Assembly (NCBI RefSeq): GCF_013363975.1
Contig: NZ_JABWGN010000008.1
Coordinates: 372,001-436,000 of the forward strand
Source of the DNA: Nonomuraea montanisoli
Lineage (GTDB): Bacteria; Actinomycetota; Actinomycetes; Streptosporangiales; Streptosporangiaceae
Reading direction: 5' to 3'
Length of the DNA: 64,000 bases
Below the pieces are notes generated by a model. That model was not told where the DNA came from. It did not search any database and worked only from the letters and a program-made list of their open reading frames with translations. Shown in pieces: positions 24,091 through 32,091 of this stretch (its first letter is position 1; each line of letters starts with the position of its first letter). The position numbers were made by a program, and so were the translations under genes.

Positions 24091-24180
24091 GGGCGTCCCT
24101 CTCCTGTCGCGGCTTCTCCTCGCGTGGACCCAGCATGATCGCCGCGGCGCGCGGCCACCGGATGGCCGCCGGGGAACGCG

Positions 24181-24226
24181 CGCGTGAACTCCCGCACGGG
24201 GGACGCGTGAACTCCCGCGCGGGGGA
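24181..24226. repeat. 23-bp tandem duplication in a divergent intergenic region
   Basis: A 23-base unit starting CGCGTGAACTCCCGC is present at 24181-24203 and 24204-24226 with one mismatch. It lies in the 254-base divergent region between the sialidase and an SDR gene. I see no clear promoter in the rest of that region. Confidence 0.8.
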
Positions 24227-24344
24227 GGGGCGCGCTCCAACGTGGGGATTGACGTGCAGCTTCTCGGCGGCAGGTCTTGGACATGCGCCCCGGCCTCCAG
24301 GCAGGGTGGGTCACCTGGGGAGAACCACCCGGAGGGGGATCGTG

Positions 24345-25169
24345 ATGGACAAGGTCTGGCTGGTCACGGGCGCCGGCAGCGGGTTCGGCCGGGCGATCAC
24401 CGAGGCGGCCGTCGCCGCCGGGGACGTGGTCGTCGCCACCGCCCGCCGCGTGGCGGCGCTGGACGACCTGGTGGCGGCGCACCCCGGGCAGGTCGAGGCG
24501 CTGCCCCTGGACGTGACCGACATGGCCGCGATCGACGCGACGGTACGCGACGCGGTGGACCGCCACGGGCGGATCGACGTGCTGGTCAACAACGCGGGCC
24601 GCAGCCACGTCGGCGCGGTCGAGGAGACCACCGACGCCGAACTGCGCGGCCTGTTCGAGGTGCACGTGTTCGGTCCCGCCGCGCTGACGCGGGCCGTGCT
24701 GCCGCACATGCGCGCCCGTCGCTCCGGCGCGATCGTGCAGTTCAGCAGCATGGGCGGACAGCTGTCGTTCGCCGGCTTCTCCGCGTACAGCGCCACGAAG
24801 TTCGCGCTGGAGGGGATGTCGGAGGCACTCGCGCAGGAGGTCGGCCCGCTGGGGATCAAGGTGCTGATCGTGGAGCCCGGCGCCTTCCGCACCCCCCTGT
24901 TCGCCAAGATCAGCACCAGCGAGCCGATCGACGCCTACGACGGCACGGTCGGCCCGACGCGGCGGATGGCCGAGTCCGGCGACGGCACACAGCCGGGCGA
25001 TCCGGCCAAGGCCGCGGCGGCCGTCCTCGCGGCGCTGGAGACCGAGGACACCCCGCTGCGGCTGCCCCTGGGCGACGACGCCGTGGACGCCATCGTGGGC
25101 CACCTCGACTCCGTCCGCGCCGAGATCGCCACCTGGGAGAAGGTGAGCCGCGACACCCGGCTTGACTGA
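24345..25169 (+). CDS. SDR family oxidoreductase (retinol dehydrogenase-like type)
   Basis: A 274-residue short-chain dehydrogenase with TGAGSGFGRAITEAA, NNAGRSHVG, FSSMGGQ and YSATK, then EPGAFRTPLF. The longer C-terminal tail and YDGTVGPTRR segment are typical of the oxidoreductase/SDR subgroup that lacks the usual dinucleotide-closing tail. The ATG follows GGAGGGGG by about seven bases. It is divergent from the sialidase gene and 41 bases before the next small gene. The substrate is unknown. Confidence 0.9.
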   Translation: MDKVWLVTGAGSGFGRAITEAAVAAGDVVVATARRVAALDDLVAAHPGQVEALPLDVTDMAAIDATVRDAVDRHGRIDVLVNNAGRSHVGAVEETTDAELRGLFEVHVFGPAALTRAVLPHMRARRSGAIVQFSSMGGQLSFAGFSAYSATKFALEGMSEALAQEVGPLGIKVLIVEPGAFRTPLFAKISTSEPIDAYDGTVGPTRRMAESGDGTQPGDPAKAAAAVLAALETEDTPLRLPLGDDAVDAIVGHLDSVRAEIATWEKVSRDTRLD

Positions 25170-25210
25170 CCGGCGGGACTATGATCGCGCGCTGAGGGCA
25201 GCCTGCCTCC

Positions 25211-25306
25211 ATGACCGACGAGGGGCTGGTGTTGCTCATGGCCTGGGGGCAGTTGATCGCGCTGCTCGGTGTGCTGACCTACTTCCTGCTGCGCGGGCGG
25301 GCATGA
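25211..25306 (+). CDS. 31-residue single-helix membrane peptide
   Basis: ATG at 25211 opens a 31-codon frame. A short acidic start (MTDEG) is followed by about 22 hydrophobic residues (LVLLMAWGQLIALLGVLTYF) and a basic LLRGRA end, a clear single-pass membrane peptide. Its stop overlaps the start of the lipoprotein gene as ATGA, which strongly supports expression. It heads a four-gene coupled unit with a lipoprotein, an Nramp-related transporter and a PRC-barrel-like protein. It may be a small accessory subunit of the transporter; I know no named family for it. Confidence 0.7.
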   Translation: MTDEGLVLLMAWGQLIALLGVLTYFLLRGRA

Positions 25307-25713
25307 GGGTCCTCCTGGCCGCCGTCGCGCTGGTGGTGACGCTCGGCGGATGCGTGAGCCCGGCCTGGGACGACCACGACTACGAGCTCAAGGCACAGGA
25401 GACGACCAAGACGGCGCACTCCCTCGTGGAGATGGCGCGGCTGGCCGTCCAGCACTCCGACGACCTCCACAAGCCGTACCTCAAGACCGTGCTGACCGAC
25501 GCGGCGGTGGACCTCGGCAACGTCGCGCAGCAGTTCGGCGGCGTGCAGCCGCCCTCCGACGCCTCCGACCAGGTGCGCGACCGCACGCTGGAGAAGGTGC
25601 AGCAGGCCGAGGACGAGCTCGACTCGCTGCTCATCCAGATCCGGCGGGGCGGGATCGAGCAGCCGCGGCAGGCGGCGGCGCGGCTGGAGAAGCTCGCCGG
25701 GGAGCTGCAGTGA
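25303..25713 (+). CDS. small lipoprotein, helical, of an Nramp-related transporter operon
   Basis: 136 residues. A signal peptide ending LVVTLGGC gives a lipobox with the lipidated cysteine at residue 17. The mature part is mostly amphipathic helix (ETTKTAHSLVEMARLAVQ ... TLEKVQQAEDELDSLL) and looks like an extracytoplasmic helical bundle anchored to the outer leaflet. The ATG overlaps the stop of the 31-residue peptide, and the transporter gene starts 16 bases downstream across a short duplicated GCCGGGGAGCTGC block. Function is unknown; a role beside the transporter is inferred from coupling. Confidence 0.85.
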   Translation: MRVLLAAVALVVTLGGCVSPAWDDHDYELKAQETTKTAHSLVEMARLAVQHSDDLHKPYLKTVLTDAAVDLGNVAQQFGGVQPPSDASDQVRDRTLEKVQQAEDELDSLLIQIRRGGIEQPRQAAARLEKLAGELQ

Positions 25714-25729
25714 AGGCCGGGGAGCTGCG

Positions 25730-26953
25730 GTGAAGAAGGCGTTCGCCGTCACGCTCGGCATCCTCACCGCCATCGGCGGCTTCGTCGACATCGGCGACCT
25801 CGTGGCCAACGCCCTGGTGGGCGCGCGGTTCGGCATGTCGCTGGCCTGGGTGGTCGTGGTCGGGGTCGTCGGGATCTGCCTGTTCGCCGAGATGTCCGGC
25901 CGCATCGCCGCCGTCTCGGGGCGGCCCGTCTTCGACCTCGTCCGCGAACGGCTGGGCCCGAGGGCCGGCGTCGTCAACCTCGGGGCGTCCTTCTTCGTCA
26001 GCCTGCTCACGCTCGCCGCCGAGATCGGCGGCGCGTCGCTCGCCCTGGAGCTGGCCACCGGCGTCAACTACCTGCTGTGGGTGCCGGGCGTGGCGTTCGT
26101 GGCCTGGCTGGTGATGTGGCGGGTCAAGTTCGAGAACATGGAACGCGTCTTCGGGCTCCTCGGGCTGGTGCTCGTGGTGTTCGCGGTGGCGCTGTGGGCG
26201 CTCGGGCCGGACTGGGGCGAGCTGGCCGGCCAGCTCACCTCGCCGCCGCAGGCCGAGGGCGCGCCGACCTACTGGTACTACGCCGTGGCCCTGCTCGGCG
26301 CAGCGATGACGCCGTACGAGGTGTTCTTCTTCTCCTCCGGCGGCGTGGAGGAGAAGTGGACGCGCGAGGACCTGTCGGTCGCCCGCGCCAATGTGTTCGT
26401 CGGCTTCCCGCTCGGCGGTCTGCTGTCCCTGGCCATCGCGGCGTGCGCGGCCACCGTGTTCCTGCCGGTGCAGGCCGAGGTCGAGACGCTGGGCCAGATG
26501 ATGCTGCCGGTCGGCCTGGGCCTGGGCAAGATCGGGCTCGCGCTGGTCATCCTCGGCGTGTTCGCGGCCACGTTCGGCGCCACCCTGGAGACCGCGCTGT
26601 CGTGCGGCTACTCGATCAGCCAGTACTTCGGCTGGCAGTGGGGCAAGCTGGTGCGGCCCGTCGAGGCCGCCCGGTTCCACACGGTGCTGCTGGTGACGGT
26701 CGTCCTGGCCGCCGCGCTCATCCTCACCACCGTCGACCCGATCATGGTCACGGAGTACTCGCTGGTGTTCTCGGCCGCGGCGCTGCCGCTGACGTACCTG
26801 CCCGTCCTGATGATCGCCAACGATCCCGACTACATGGGCGACCATGTCAACGGCAGGTTCACCAATGCCCTCGGCACCTTCTACATGGTGCTCCTCTCGG
26901 TGGTCGCCGTGGCGGCGATCCCGCTGATGCTCGCGACGAAGGCGGGGCAATGA
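25730..26953 (+). CDS. Nramp-related divalent metal transporter homologue with altered metal motifs
   Basis: A 407-residue protein with about 10-11 membrane helices. The first helix reads IGGFVDIGDLVANALVG where classical Nramp proteins have DPGN; the sixth-helix region reads GAAMTPYEVFFFSSGG instead of the MPH-containing metal site. It therefore belongs to the Nramp-related branch and may carry another ion or act as a sensor. GTG at 25730 follows GGAG. The following gene starts inside its stop codon (ATGA). The operon context (small peptide, lipoprotein, PRC-barrel) is consistent with a dedicated membrane assembly. Confidence 0.85.
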   Translation: MKKAFAVTLGILTAIGGFVDIGDLVANALVGARFGMSLAWVVVVGVVGICLFAEMSGRIAAVSGRPVFDLVRERLGPRAGVVNLGASFFVSLLTLAAEIGGASLALELATGVNYLLWVPGVAFVAWLVMWRVKFENMERVFGLLGLVLVVFAVALWALGPDWGELAGQLTSPPQAEGAPTYWYYAVALLGAAMTPYEVFFFSSGGVEEKWTREDLSVARANVFVGFPLGGLLSLAIAACAATVFLPVQAEVETLGQMMLPVGLGLGKIGLALVILGVFAATFGATLETALSCGYSISQYFGWQWGKLVRPVEAARFHTVLLVTVVLAAALILTTVDPIMVTEYSLVFSAAALPLTYLPVLMIANDPDYMGDHVNGRFTNALGTFYMVLLSVVAVAAIPLMLATKAGQ

Positions 26954-27726
26954 GAGCCAGAGAGATCCACGCCGGACTGCACCTGCTCGACCGGCAGGTG
27001 GTGCGCGCCTCCTCCGGCAGGCTCGTCTGCAAGGTGGACGACCTGGAGCTGACCGGCGACCCGCCCTACGTGACCGCCATCCTGGCCGGCCCGCTGGCGC
27101 TCGGCCCCCGCATCGGCGGCGTGCCGGGCCGGCTCATGGTCGCGGCCGCCGAGCTCCTCAGCCCGCAGGAGCGCCCGGAGCCGTGGCGCATCCCCATGCA
27201 CCTGCTCACCGAGCTCGGCAGCGCCGTCGAGGTGGGCGGCGATCCGGAGGAGCCCGCGCTGGAGACCTGGACCAGGCAGAACATCATCGCCAGGATCCCC
27301 GGCAGCGGTACGGAGGAGGCGTCACGGGAGCAGCCCGCCCGCCACGAGCGGTCCCCGGCCGCGCGGCTGGGGGCCTACCTCGACAAGCCGGTGCTCGACG
27401 AGGACGGGACACTCGTCGGGAACGTGGCCGACGTCCGGCTGCGCCAGGACGGCCCGCTGCTGATGGAGGTGCAGCAGGCGTTCACCGTCGCCGAACTGAT
27501 CGTGGTGCCCCACTGGCACTCCCGCCTGTTCGGGTACGAGCGCGGCCCGGGAGGCCGGGCCCCGAAGCTGGTCAGCGCCCTCATCCGCGGCCGGTTCGCC
27601 GCCGCCAGGCTGGTGGCCTGGGACCAGGTGGAGACCTCCGGGCCGGACGGGTTCCGGCTGAACGTCCCGGCCTCCCGGCTGGCTCCGCTCACCGACCTGT
27701 ACGAGCCCGATCCGCGCCGCAGATAG
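26950..27726 (+). CDS. PRC-barrel-like protein coupled to the Nramp-related transporter
   Basis: 258 residues, cytoplasmic, with two beta-rich halves. The N-terminal half begins EIHAGLHLLDRQVVRASSGR and the second half repeats the idea with LGAYLDKPVLDEDGTLVGNV, the pattern of PRC-barrel domains (a ligand or protein docking fold found in photosynthetic reaction centre H subunits and RimM). The ATG overlaps the transporter stop. Presumably it binds the cytoplasmic face of the transporter or senses its substrate; this is inference. Confidence 0.75.
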   Translation: MRAREIHAGLHLLDRQVVRASSGRLVCKVDDLELTGDPPYVTAILAGPLALGPRIGGVPGRLMVAAAELLSPQERPEPWRIPMHLLTELGSAVEVGGDPEEPALETWTRQNIIARIPGSGTEEASREQPARHERSPAARLGAYLDKPVLDEDGTLVGNVADVRLRQDGPLLMEVQQAFTVAELIVVPHWHSRLFGYERGPGGRAPKLVSALIRGRFAAARLVAWDQVETSGPDGFRLNVPASRLAPLTDLYEPDPRRR

Positions 27727-27831
27727 CCTCACCAACTCTTGGGCCCCCCGAGGGCACCGGCCGGTCGACCGGGCCCCGCGGACACTCCTAGCGTGGGACG
27801 TACGGGGACAACCCGGAGAGGGGAGGCGGCG

Positions 27832-28443
27832 ATGTTCGTCCAGGTCTTCCAGGGACCGGTGGCCGACACGGGCGAGGCGCGCGAGGCGCTCGACCGGTGG
27901 GCGCGCGAGCTGGCGCCCGGTTCGTACGGCTGGCTCGGCACCACCGCCGGCGTGACCGAGGGAGGCACGCTGGTGGCCGTGGCCCGCTTCGAGTCGCGGG
28001 AGGAGGCACGGCGCAACTCCGACCGGCCCGAGCAGACCCAGTGGTGGATGGAGACGGCCAAGCTGTTCGCCGGCGAGGTGACCTTCCACGACCTCGACCA
28101 GGTGGACGTGTACCTGCGCGGAGGGTCCGACTCGGCGGGGTTCGTCCAGGTGATCGAGGGCCGGGTCGGCGACCCGGCACGCGTGCGCGCGCTGCTGCGC
28201 CGCTGCGAGCCCGACCTCGCCGGGTTCCGGCCCGACCTCATCGGCGGCCTGGCGGCCGTGTCCCCCGAGGGGGACTACGTCGAGACCGCGTACTTCACCT
28301 CTGAGGGGGAGGCCCGCATGGGGGAGCGCGCGGAGCCGCCGGCCCGGCTGCGCGAGGAGTTCGAGGAGCTGATGAGCCTGTTCGAGATCTCGCCGGTCTA
28401 CCACGACCTGCGCGACCCCTGGTTCTACTCGCCGGGGTCGTAG
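27832..28443 (+). CDS. dimeric alpha-beta barrel protein with two repeats, function unknown
   Basis: 203 residues in two similar halves that begin MFVQVFQGPVADTGEAREAL and FVQVIEGRVGDPARVRALL, the pattern of tandem ferredoxin-like (ABM/EthD-type) barrels. The middle WWMETAKLFAGEVTFHDLDQ resembles small monooxygenase-like proteins, but no catalytic residues can be assigned. GGGAGG lies five bases before the ATG. It is separated from the preceding operon by 105 bases and may have its own promoter. Confidence 0.8.
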   Translation: MFVQVFQGPVADTGEAREALDRWARELAPGSYGWLGTTAGVTEGGTLVAVARFESREEARRNSDRPEQTQWWMETAKLFAGEVTFHDLDQVDVYLRGGSDSAGFVQVIEGRVGDPARVRALLRRCEPDLAGFRPDLIGGLAAVSPEGDYVETAYFTSEGEARMGERAEPPARLREEFEELMSLFEISPVYHDLRDPWFYSPGS

Positions 28444-28570
28444 GGCGGGTCCGGAGGCCGGAGACGGTGAGCGGCGGCTTGTGACCCGCGTACCGAACGA
28501 GGTTTCGACGATGAGCACGCGGAAAGTCGTAGCGCGTCGGATCGGCGTCGGAGGCGGAAGGGCGGCCCAG

Positions 28571-29074
28571 GTGGATCAGGGGTTGAAGGGGCGGAACGAG
28601 ACGGAGAGCGCGCGCGCCGACCGTAACTTCGTGGAGTTGCTGCAGGGCTCCCGCGTGGCGGTCACCGGGGTCCAGGTGTTGTTCGCGTTCCTGCTCACGG
28701 TGCCGTTCTCGCCCGGCTTCGAGCGGCTGGGCGAGGGGGACCGGCGGCTGTTCTACGTGGCGTTGGTCAGCGCGGCCCTCGCCTCCATCTGCTACATCGC
28801 GCCGGCGACGCAGCACCGCGTGCTGTTCCGGCAGGGGCTGAAGGAGACGCTGGTACGGCGCTCCAACAGGTACGGCATCGCGGCGGCGCTCGCGCTGTCG
28901 GTGTCGATGACCGCGGCCACCATGCTGGTCGTGGACTTCCTGTTCCACAGCGCGATCGCGATGGTCACGGCGGCGATCGTGGCGCTGGTGGCCGCGTGGG
29001 CCTGGTTCGGGCAGCCGGCGCTCGACCGCAACCGGCCGCCGGAGGACGGCGGTGGCACCGACAGTCCGAGCTGA
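28571..29074 (+). CDS. DUF6328-family membrane protein
   Basis: About 167 residues with three to four membrane helices. The conserved opening RNETESARADRNFVELLQGS, then VTGVQVLFAFLLTVPF, matches the DUF6328 family, which is widespread in actinobacteria and of unknown function. I place the start at the GTG at 28571, just before the conserved block and after a GGAAGG. An ATG at 28511 would add a basic, unconserved stretch. It stands alone. Confidence 0.75.
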   Translation: MDQGLKGRNETESARADRNFVELLQGSRVAVTGVQVLFAFLLTVPFSPGFERLGEGDRRLFYVALVSAALASICYIAPATQHRVLFRQGLKETLVRRSNRYGIAAALALSVSMTAATMLVVDFLFHSAIAMVTAAIVALVAAWAWFGQPALDRNRPPEDGGGTDSPS

Positions 29075-29239
29075 GGTGTCCCTCCCATGGGCGTGCCAGG
29101 GGTGACGAACGGCTCCCGGCACCGTATAAGGGGGAGGACGCGTTTCGCCCGCCCGCCGACGGCCGGCGGCGAGACGAGCCGAGGGCGGTCTCGCCGCCGC
29201 GCACCGGGCCGGCGCGGCGGCGGCCCCCAGCCCCCGGGG

Positions 29240-29340
29240 GTCGACTTCCCCGGCCACGGCGGCCAGGACCTTCAGGAGATCTCCTGGGACGAGTGGTTCG
29301 AGACGTTCGACGCGCGCGAACCGAACTTCCTCATCCGATC
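29240..29340 (+). pseudogene. relic of a small conserved actinobacterial protein
   Basis: The stretch VDFPGHGGQDLQEISWDEWF continues into ETFDAREPNFLI. It closely resembles the C-terminal end of a short actinobacterial protein family (roughly LEEISWDEFFEKFDERGLAFLYQE). Upstream the matching N-terminal part seems to lie in another frame, and the expected stop is missing downstream. It is probably a decayed copy. The surrounding region 29075-29353 shows no other gene. Confidence 0.45.
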
Positions 29341-29353
29341 CGGCCGGCGCCGG

Positions 29354-29770
29354 TCAGGCGTGCCGCGCGACCTCGCCGGCCAGCCGCTCCAGCGACTCGT
29401 CCAGCATGGAGCGCACCTCCGCGCGCCGCTCCGGCGCCGTCCCGTCCTCGGGCTCGTCGAGCAGCGAGATGTGCACGGTCACCTCGCTCGCCCCGTCGGC
29501 GCGGTCGGCCACCTGGAGCCAGCCCGCGTACTCGGGGTGGTCACGACCGCCCCACTCCACGCGCAACTGCTCCCGCGACGCCCCGAACAGGCCCTCGTGC
29601 TCCCCGCCGCCCGGCACCACGTCACCGGCCGCCTCGACGACGCCCTCGCCGCCGTCGCGCACGTGCAGCCCGTGCGGGAGCCACCTGTTGACGAGGTCCA
29701 CGTCGGAGGCCACCTCGAACACCGTCGCGCTGGGCGCGGGCATCTCTCGCGTCGCTTCGTACTCGGCCAT
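29354..29770 (-). CDS. SRPBCC-family (START/Bet v1-like) protein
   Basis: A 138-residue single-domain protein beginning YEATREMPAPSATVFEVASD, the usual first strand and helix of polyketide cyclase/dehydrase-like SRPBCC proteins. The end ERLAGEVARHA forms the long C-terminal helix. The fold encloses a hydrophobic cavity for lipid-like ligands, but the ligand is unknown. The ATG is at 29770. The next upstream gene on this strand ends at 29893, with about 120 bases of degenerate 12-base CGCCTCTACGCG-like repeats between. Confidence 0.85.
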   Translation of the reverse strand: MAEYEATREMPAPSATVFEVASDVDLVNRWLPHGLHVRDGGEGVVEAAGDVVPGGGEHEGLFGASREQLRVEWGGRDHPEYAGWLQVADRADGASEVTVHISLLDEPEDGTAPERRAEVRSMLDESLERLAGEVARHA

Positions 29771-29892
29771 CTCCTCACCTCCGGCCCGGCCCTACCCACC
29801 GCCGCCGCAGGCAAACGATCACCTCGGGCCCGCCTCGACGCGCCCGCCTCCACACGCTCCGCCTTTGCGCGCCAGCCTCTACGCGCCCGCCT

Positions 29893-30897
29893 CTACGCGC
29901 TCGCGCGGTCGTCCAGGTCGCGCGCCCACGGCGGGTTGGCGCCCGCGACCGCGCAGGTCAGCGCCGCCACCCGGGCGGCGAACGCGGCGGCGTCCACGGC
30001 GGTCCCCAGGTCCAGCCCGTCCAGCCGCCCACCGAGCAGGCCCCGCCGGTCGAGCCGGTGCAGCAGCCCGGCGGTGAACGCGTCGCCGGCGCCGACCGTG
30101 TCGACGACCGTCACGCGGGGCGCGGCGACCTCGGCCCGCTCGCCGTTCAGCGAGACGAGGGCGCCGGCCCCGCCCCGGGTGACGATGACCAGCGGCGCCC
30201 CGGCGGCGTGCCAGAGGTCGCAGACCCGCTCCACCGGCTCGTCCGGGGCGAGGAAGGCGAGGTCGTCCTCGCTGAGCCGGAGGATGTCGGCGAAGGCGCA
30301 CCAGCGGGTCACGTCGTAGGCCACGCGCGGCGCCAGGCTGGGCCGTACGTTCGGGTCGATCGACACCGTCGCGCGCTGCGCGGCGGCGGCCGCGAACGCC
30401 TCGACCGCGTCGCGGCCCGGCTCCCTGACCAGCGCCAGCGAGCCGGTGTGCAGGCACGACGCGCCGCCCAGGTCGCCGCGGGAGTCCAGCTCGGCAGCCG
30501 TCCACGCCCAGTCGGCGGCGCCCTCGGCGTGGAAGCCGTAGGCGGCCTGCCCGCGCTCGTCGAGCGAGGCGACCGCGAGCGTGCTCGGCTCGGCCGCCTC
30601 GACGCACGCCGACAGGTCGACGCCCGAGGAGGCGAGCCGGTCGCGGAACAGCCGTCCGAACACGTCGCCCGACAGCCGCCCCAGGAACCGCGTCGGCGTG
30701 CCCAGGCGGGCCAGCGCCACGGCCGTGTTGGCGGGGCCGCCGCCCGCGTGCACCCGCAGTGTCAGCTCGCCCGACCCGGCTCGCGCGGACGCGGCGCCGC
30801 TCCCGGGGGCGGCCTCCGGAGAGCGGCGCGCGGTCCCGGGGCCGGGCTCGTGTTCGGCGAAGGCGTCGGCCACGCACTCGCCGAGGACAGCGATCAT
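29893..30897 (-). CDS. PfkB-family sugar kinase (fructokinase-like)
   Basis: A 334-residue ribokinase-family kinase. Early motif MIAVLGECVADAF, sugar-binding GGGPANTAVALARLG, and the catalytic loop VVDTVGAGDAFTAGLLHRL with its Asp base and anion hole are all present. Between residues 15 and 50 there is an extra Gly/Ala/Arg-rich insert not usual in the family. The ATG at 30897 follows AAGGGAG. It is divergent from a fructose/ribose-type ABC operon, and two LacI-type operators lie between. It probably phosphorylates the imported sugar. Fructose is the most likely substrate by synteny with Frc systems. Confidence 0.9.
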   Translation of the reverse strand: MIAVLGECVADAFAEHEPGPGTARRSPEAAPGSGAASARAGSGELTLRVHAGGGPANTAVALARLGTPTRFLGRLSGDVFGRLFRDRLASSGVDLSACVEAAEPSTLAVASLDERGQAAYGFHAEGAADWAWTAAELDSRGDLGGASCLHTGSLALVREPGRDAVEAFAAAAAQRATVSIDPNVRPSLAPRVAYDVTRWCAFADILRLSEDDLAFLAPDEPVERVCDLWHAAGAPLVIVTRGGAGALVSLNGERAEVAAPRVTVVDTVGAGDAFTAGLLHRLDRRGLLGGRLDGLDLGTAVDAAAFAARVAALTCAVAGANPPWARDLDDRASA

Positions 30898-31014
30898 CGG
30901 ATCTCCCTTTCCGCCCTCTTGCCCGACGGCCGGGTTTCCCCCTGTTGCCGATTCGTTACGGGGCGAAAGCATTGACGTTTCCAGGCCCGGAGTTCATCAT
31001 CACAACACAGCCGA

Positions 31015-31044
31015 TGTCAACGTTGACATGTGTCAACGATGACA
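31015..31044. promoter_or_regulatory. two LacI-type operators between the sugar kinase and the ABC operon
   Basis: TGTCAACGTTGACA (31015-31028) is a perfect 14-bp palindrome with the central CG typical of LacI-family sites. TGTCAACGATGACA (31031-31044) is a near-perfect second copy, 16 bases centre to centre. The lacI-type gene is the last of the operon. Both divergent transcripts could be controlled. Confidence 0.85.
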
Positions 31045-31100
31045 TCGCGTTCTCCCTGATAGTACGATTAAATCCGAGACCACTCTGTTAGGAAGCCACC

Positions 31101-32090
31101 ATGAATGCAAGGCTCTCGGCCGGTCTCCTGGCTGTCGCTCTGCTGGCAGCCGGATGCGGCGGCAACAGTGGAGGCGGCGGCGGGCAGGCCGGCGCCGCCA
31201 AGGTCGGGCTCATCACGAAGACCGAGACCAATCCGTTCTTCGTGAAGATGAAGGAAGGCGCCGAGAAGGCCGCCAAGGCCGACGGCATGGAGCTCATGAC
31301 GGCGGCCGGCAAGTTCGACGGCGACAACGCCACCCAGATCACCGCCATCGAGAACATGGTGGCCGCCGGGGTCAAGGGCATCCTCATCACGCCCAGCGAC
31401 ACCAAGGCCATCGTCCCCGCGATCAAGAAGGCCCGCGACGCGGGCGTCGTCGTCATCGCGCTCGACACGCCGACCGAGCCGCAGGACGCCACCGACGCCC
31501 TGTTCGCCACCGACAACTTCAAGGCCGGCGAGCTGATCGGCCAGTACGCCAAGGCGGCGATGGCCGGCAAGCCCGCCAAGATCGCCACCCTGGACCTGGC
31601 CCCCGGCATCACGGTCGGCAAGCTCCGCCACGACGGCTTCCTCAAGGGCTTCGGCATCGCCGAGGGCGACCCGCAGGTCGTCTGCTCGCAGGACACCCGC
31701 GGCGACCAGGCCAAGGGCCAGACCGCCATGGAGAACTGCCTGCAGAAGGCGCCCGACATCAACGTCGTCTACACCATCAACGAGCCCGCCGCGCTCGGCG
31801 CCCACACCGCGCTCAAGGCCGACGGCAAGGACAAGAGCGTGCTCGTCGTCTCCGTCGACGGCGGCTGCACCGGGGTCAAGGCCGTCCAGGCGGGCCAGAT
31901 CGCGGCCACCTCCCAGCAGTACCCGCTGAAGATGGCCGAGGAGGGCGTCAACGCGGTCTCGGAGTACGCCAAGAGCGGCAAGAAGCCCTCCGGCTACCAC
32001 GACACCGGCGTCACCCTGATCACCGACAAGGCCGTCTCCGGCGTCGACGCCAAGGACACCGCCTTCGGCCTGGCGAACTGCTGGGGCTGA
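31101..32090 (+). CDS. sugar ABC transporter substrate-binding lipoprotein (FrcB-like)
   Basis: A 329-residue type 1 periplasmic-binding-type lipoprotein. The signal peptide ends LLAAGCGG (lipobox cysteine near 19), followed by a glycine linker. The mature protein starts VGLITKTETNPFFVKMKEGA and contains VKGILITPSDTKAIVPAI and DNFKAGELIGQYA, close to fructose-binding FrcB and ribose-binding RbsB. Late cysteines (GGCTG, LANCWG) may form a disulfide. It captures sugar outside the membrane and delivers it to the permease encoded next, one base downstream. Confidence 0.95.
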   Translation: MNARLSAGLLAVALLAAGCGGNSGGGGGQAGAAKVGLITKTETNPFFVKMKEGAEKAAKADGMELMTAAGKFDGDNATQITAIENMVAAGVKGILITPSDTKAIVPAIKKARDAGVVVIALDTPTEPQDATDALFATDNFKAGELIGQYAKAAMAGKPAKIATLDLAPGITVGKLRHDGFLKGFGIAEGDPQVVCSQDTRGDQAKGQTAMENCLQKAPDINVVYTINEPAALGAHTALKADGKDKSVLVVSVDGGCTGVKAVQAGQIAATSQQYPLKMAEEGVNAVSEYAKSGKKPSGYHDTGVTLITDKAVSGVDAKDTAFGLANCWG

Positions 32091-32091
32091 C

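Noticed and set aside
20222..24136. A 1,304-codon minus-strand frame spanning four genes
   Set aside because: Only the last 223 codons are the real GntR gene; the rest is out of frame with the sialidase, SDR and dehydratase genes, which have strong motifs and starts of their own.
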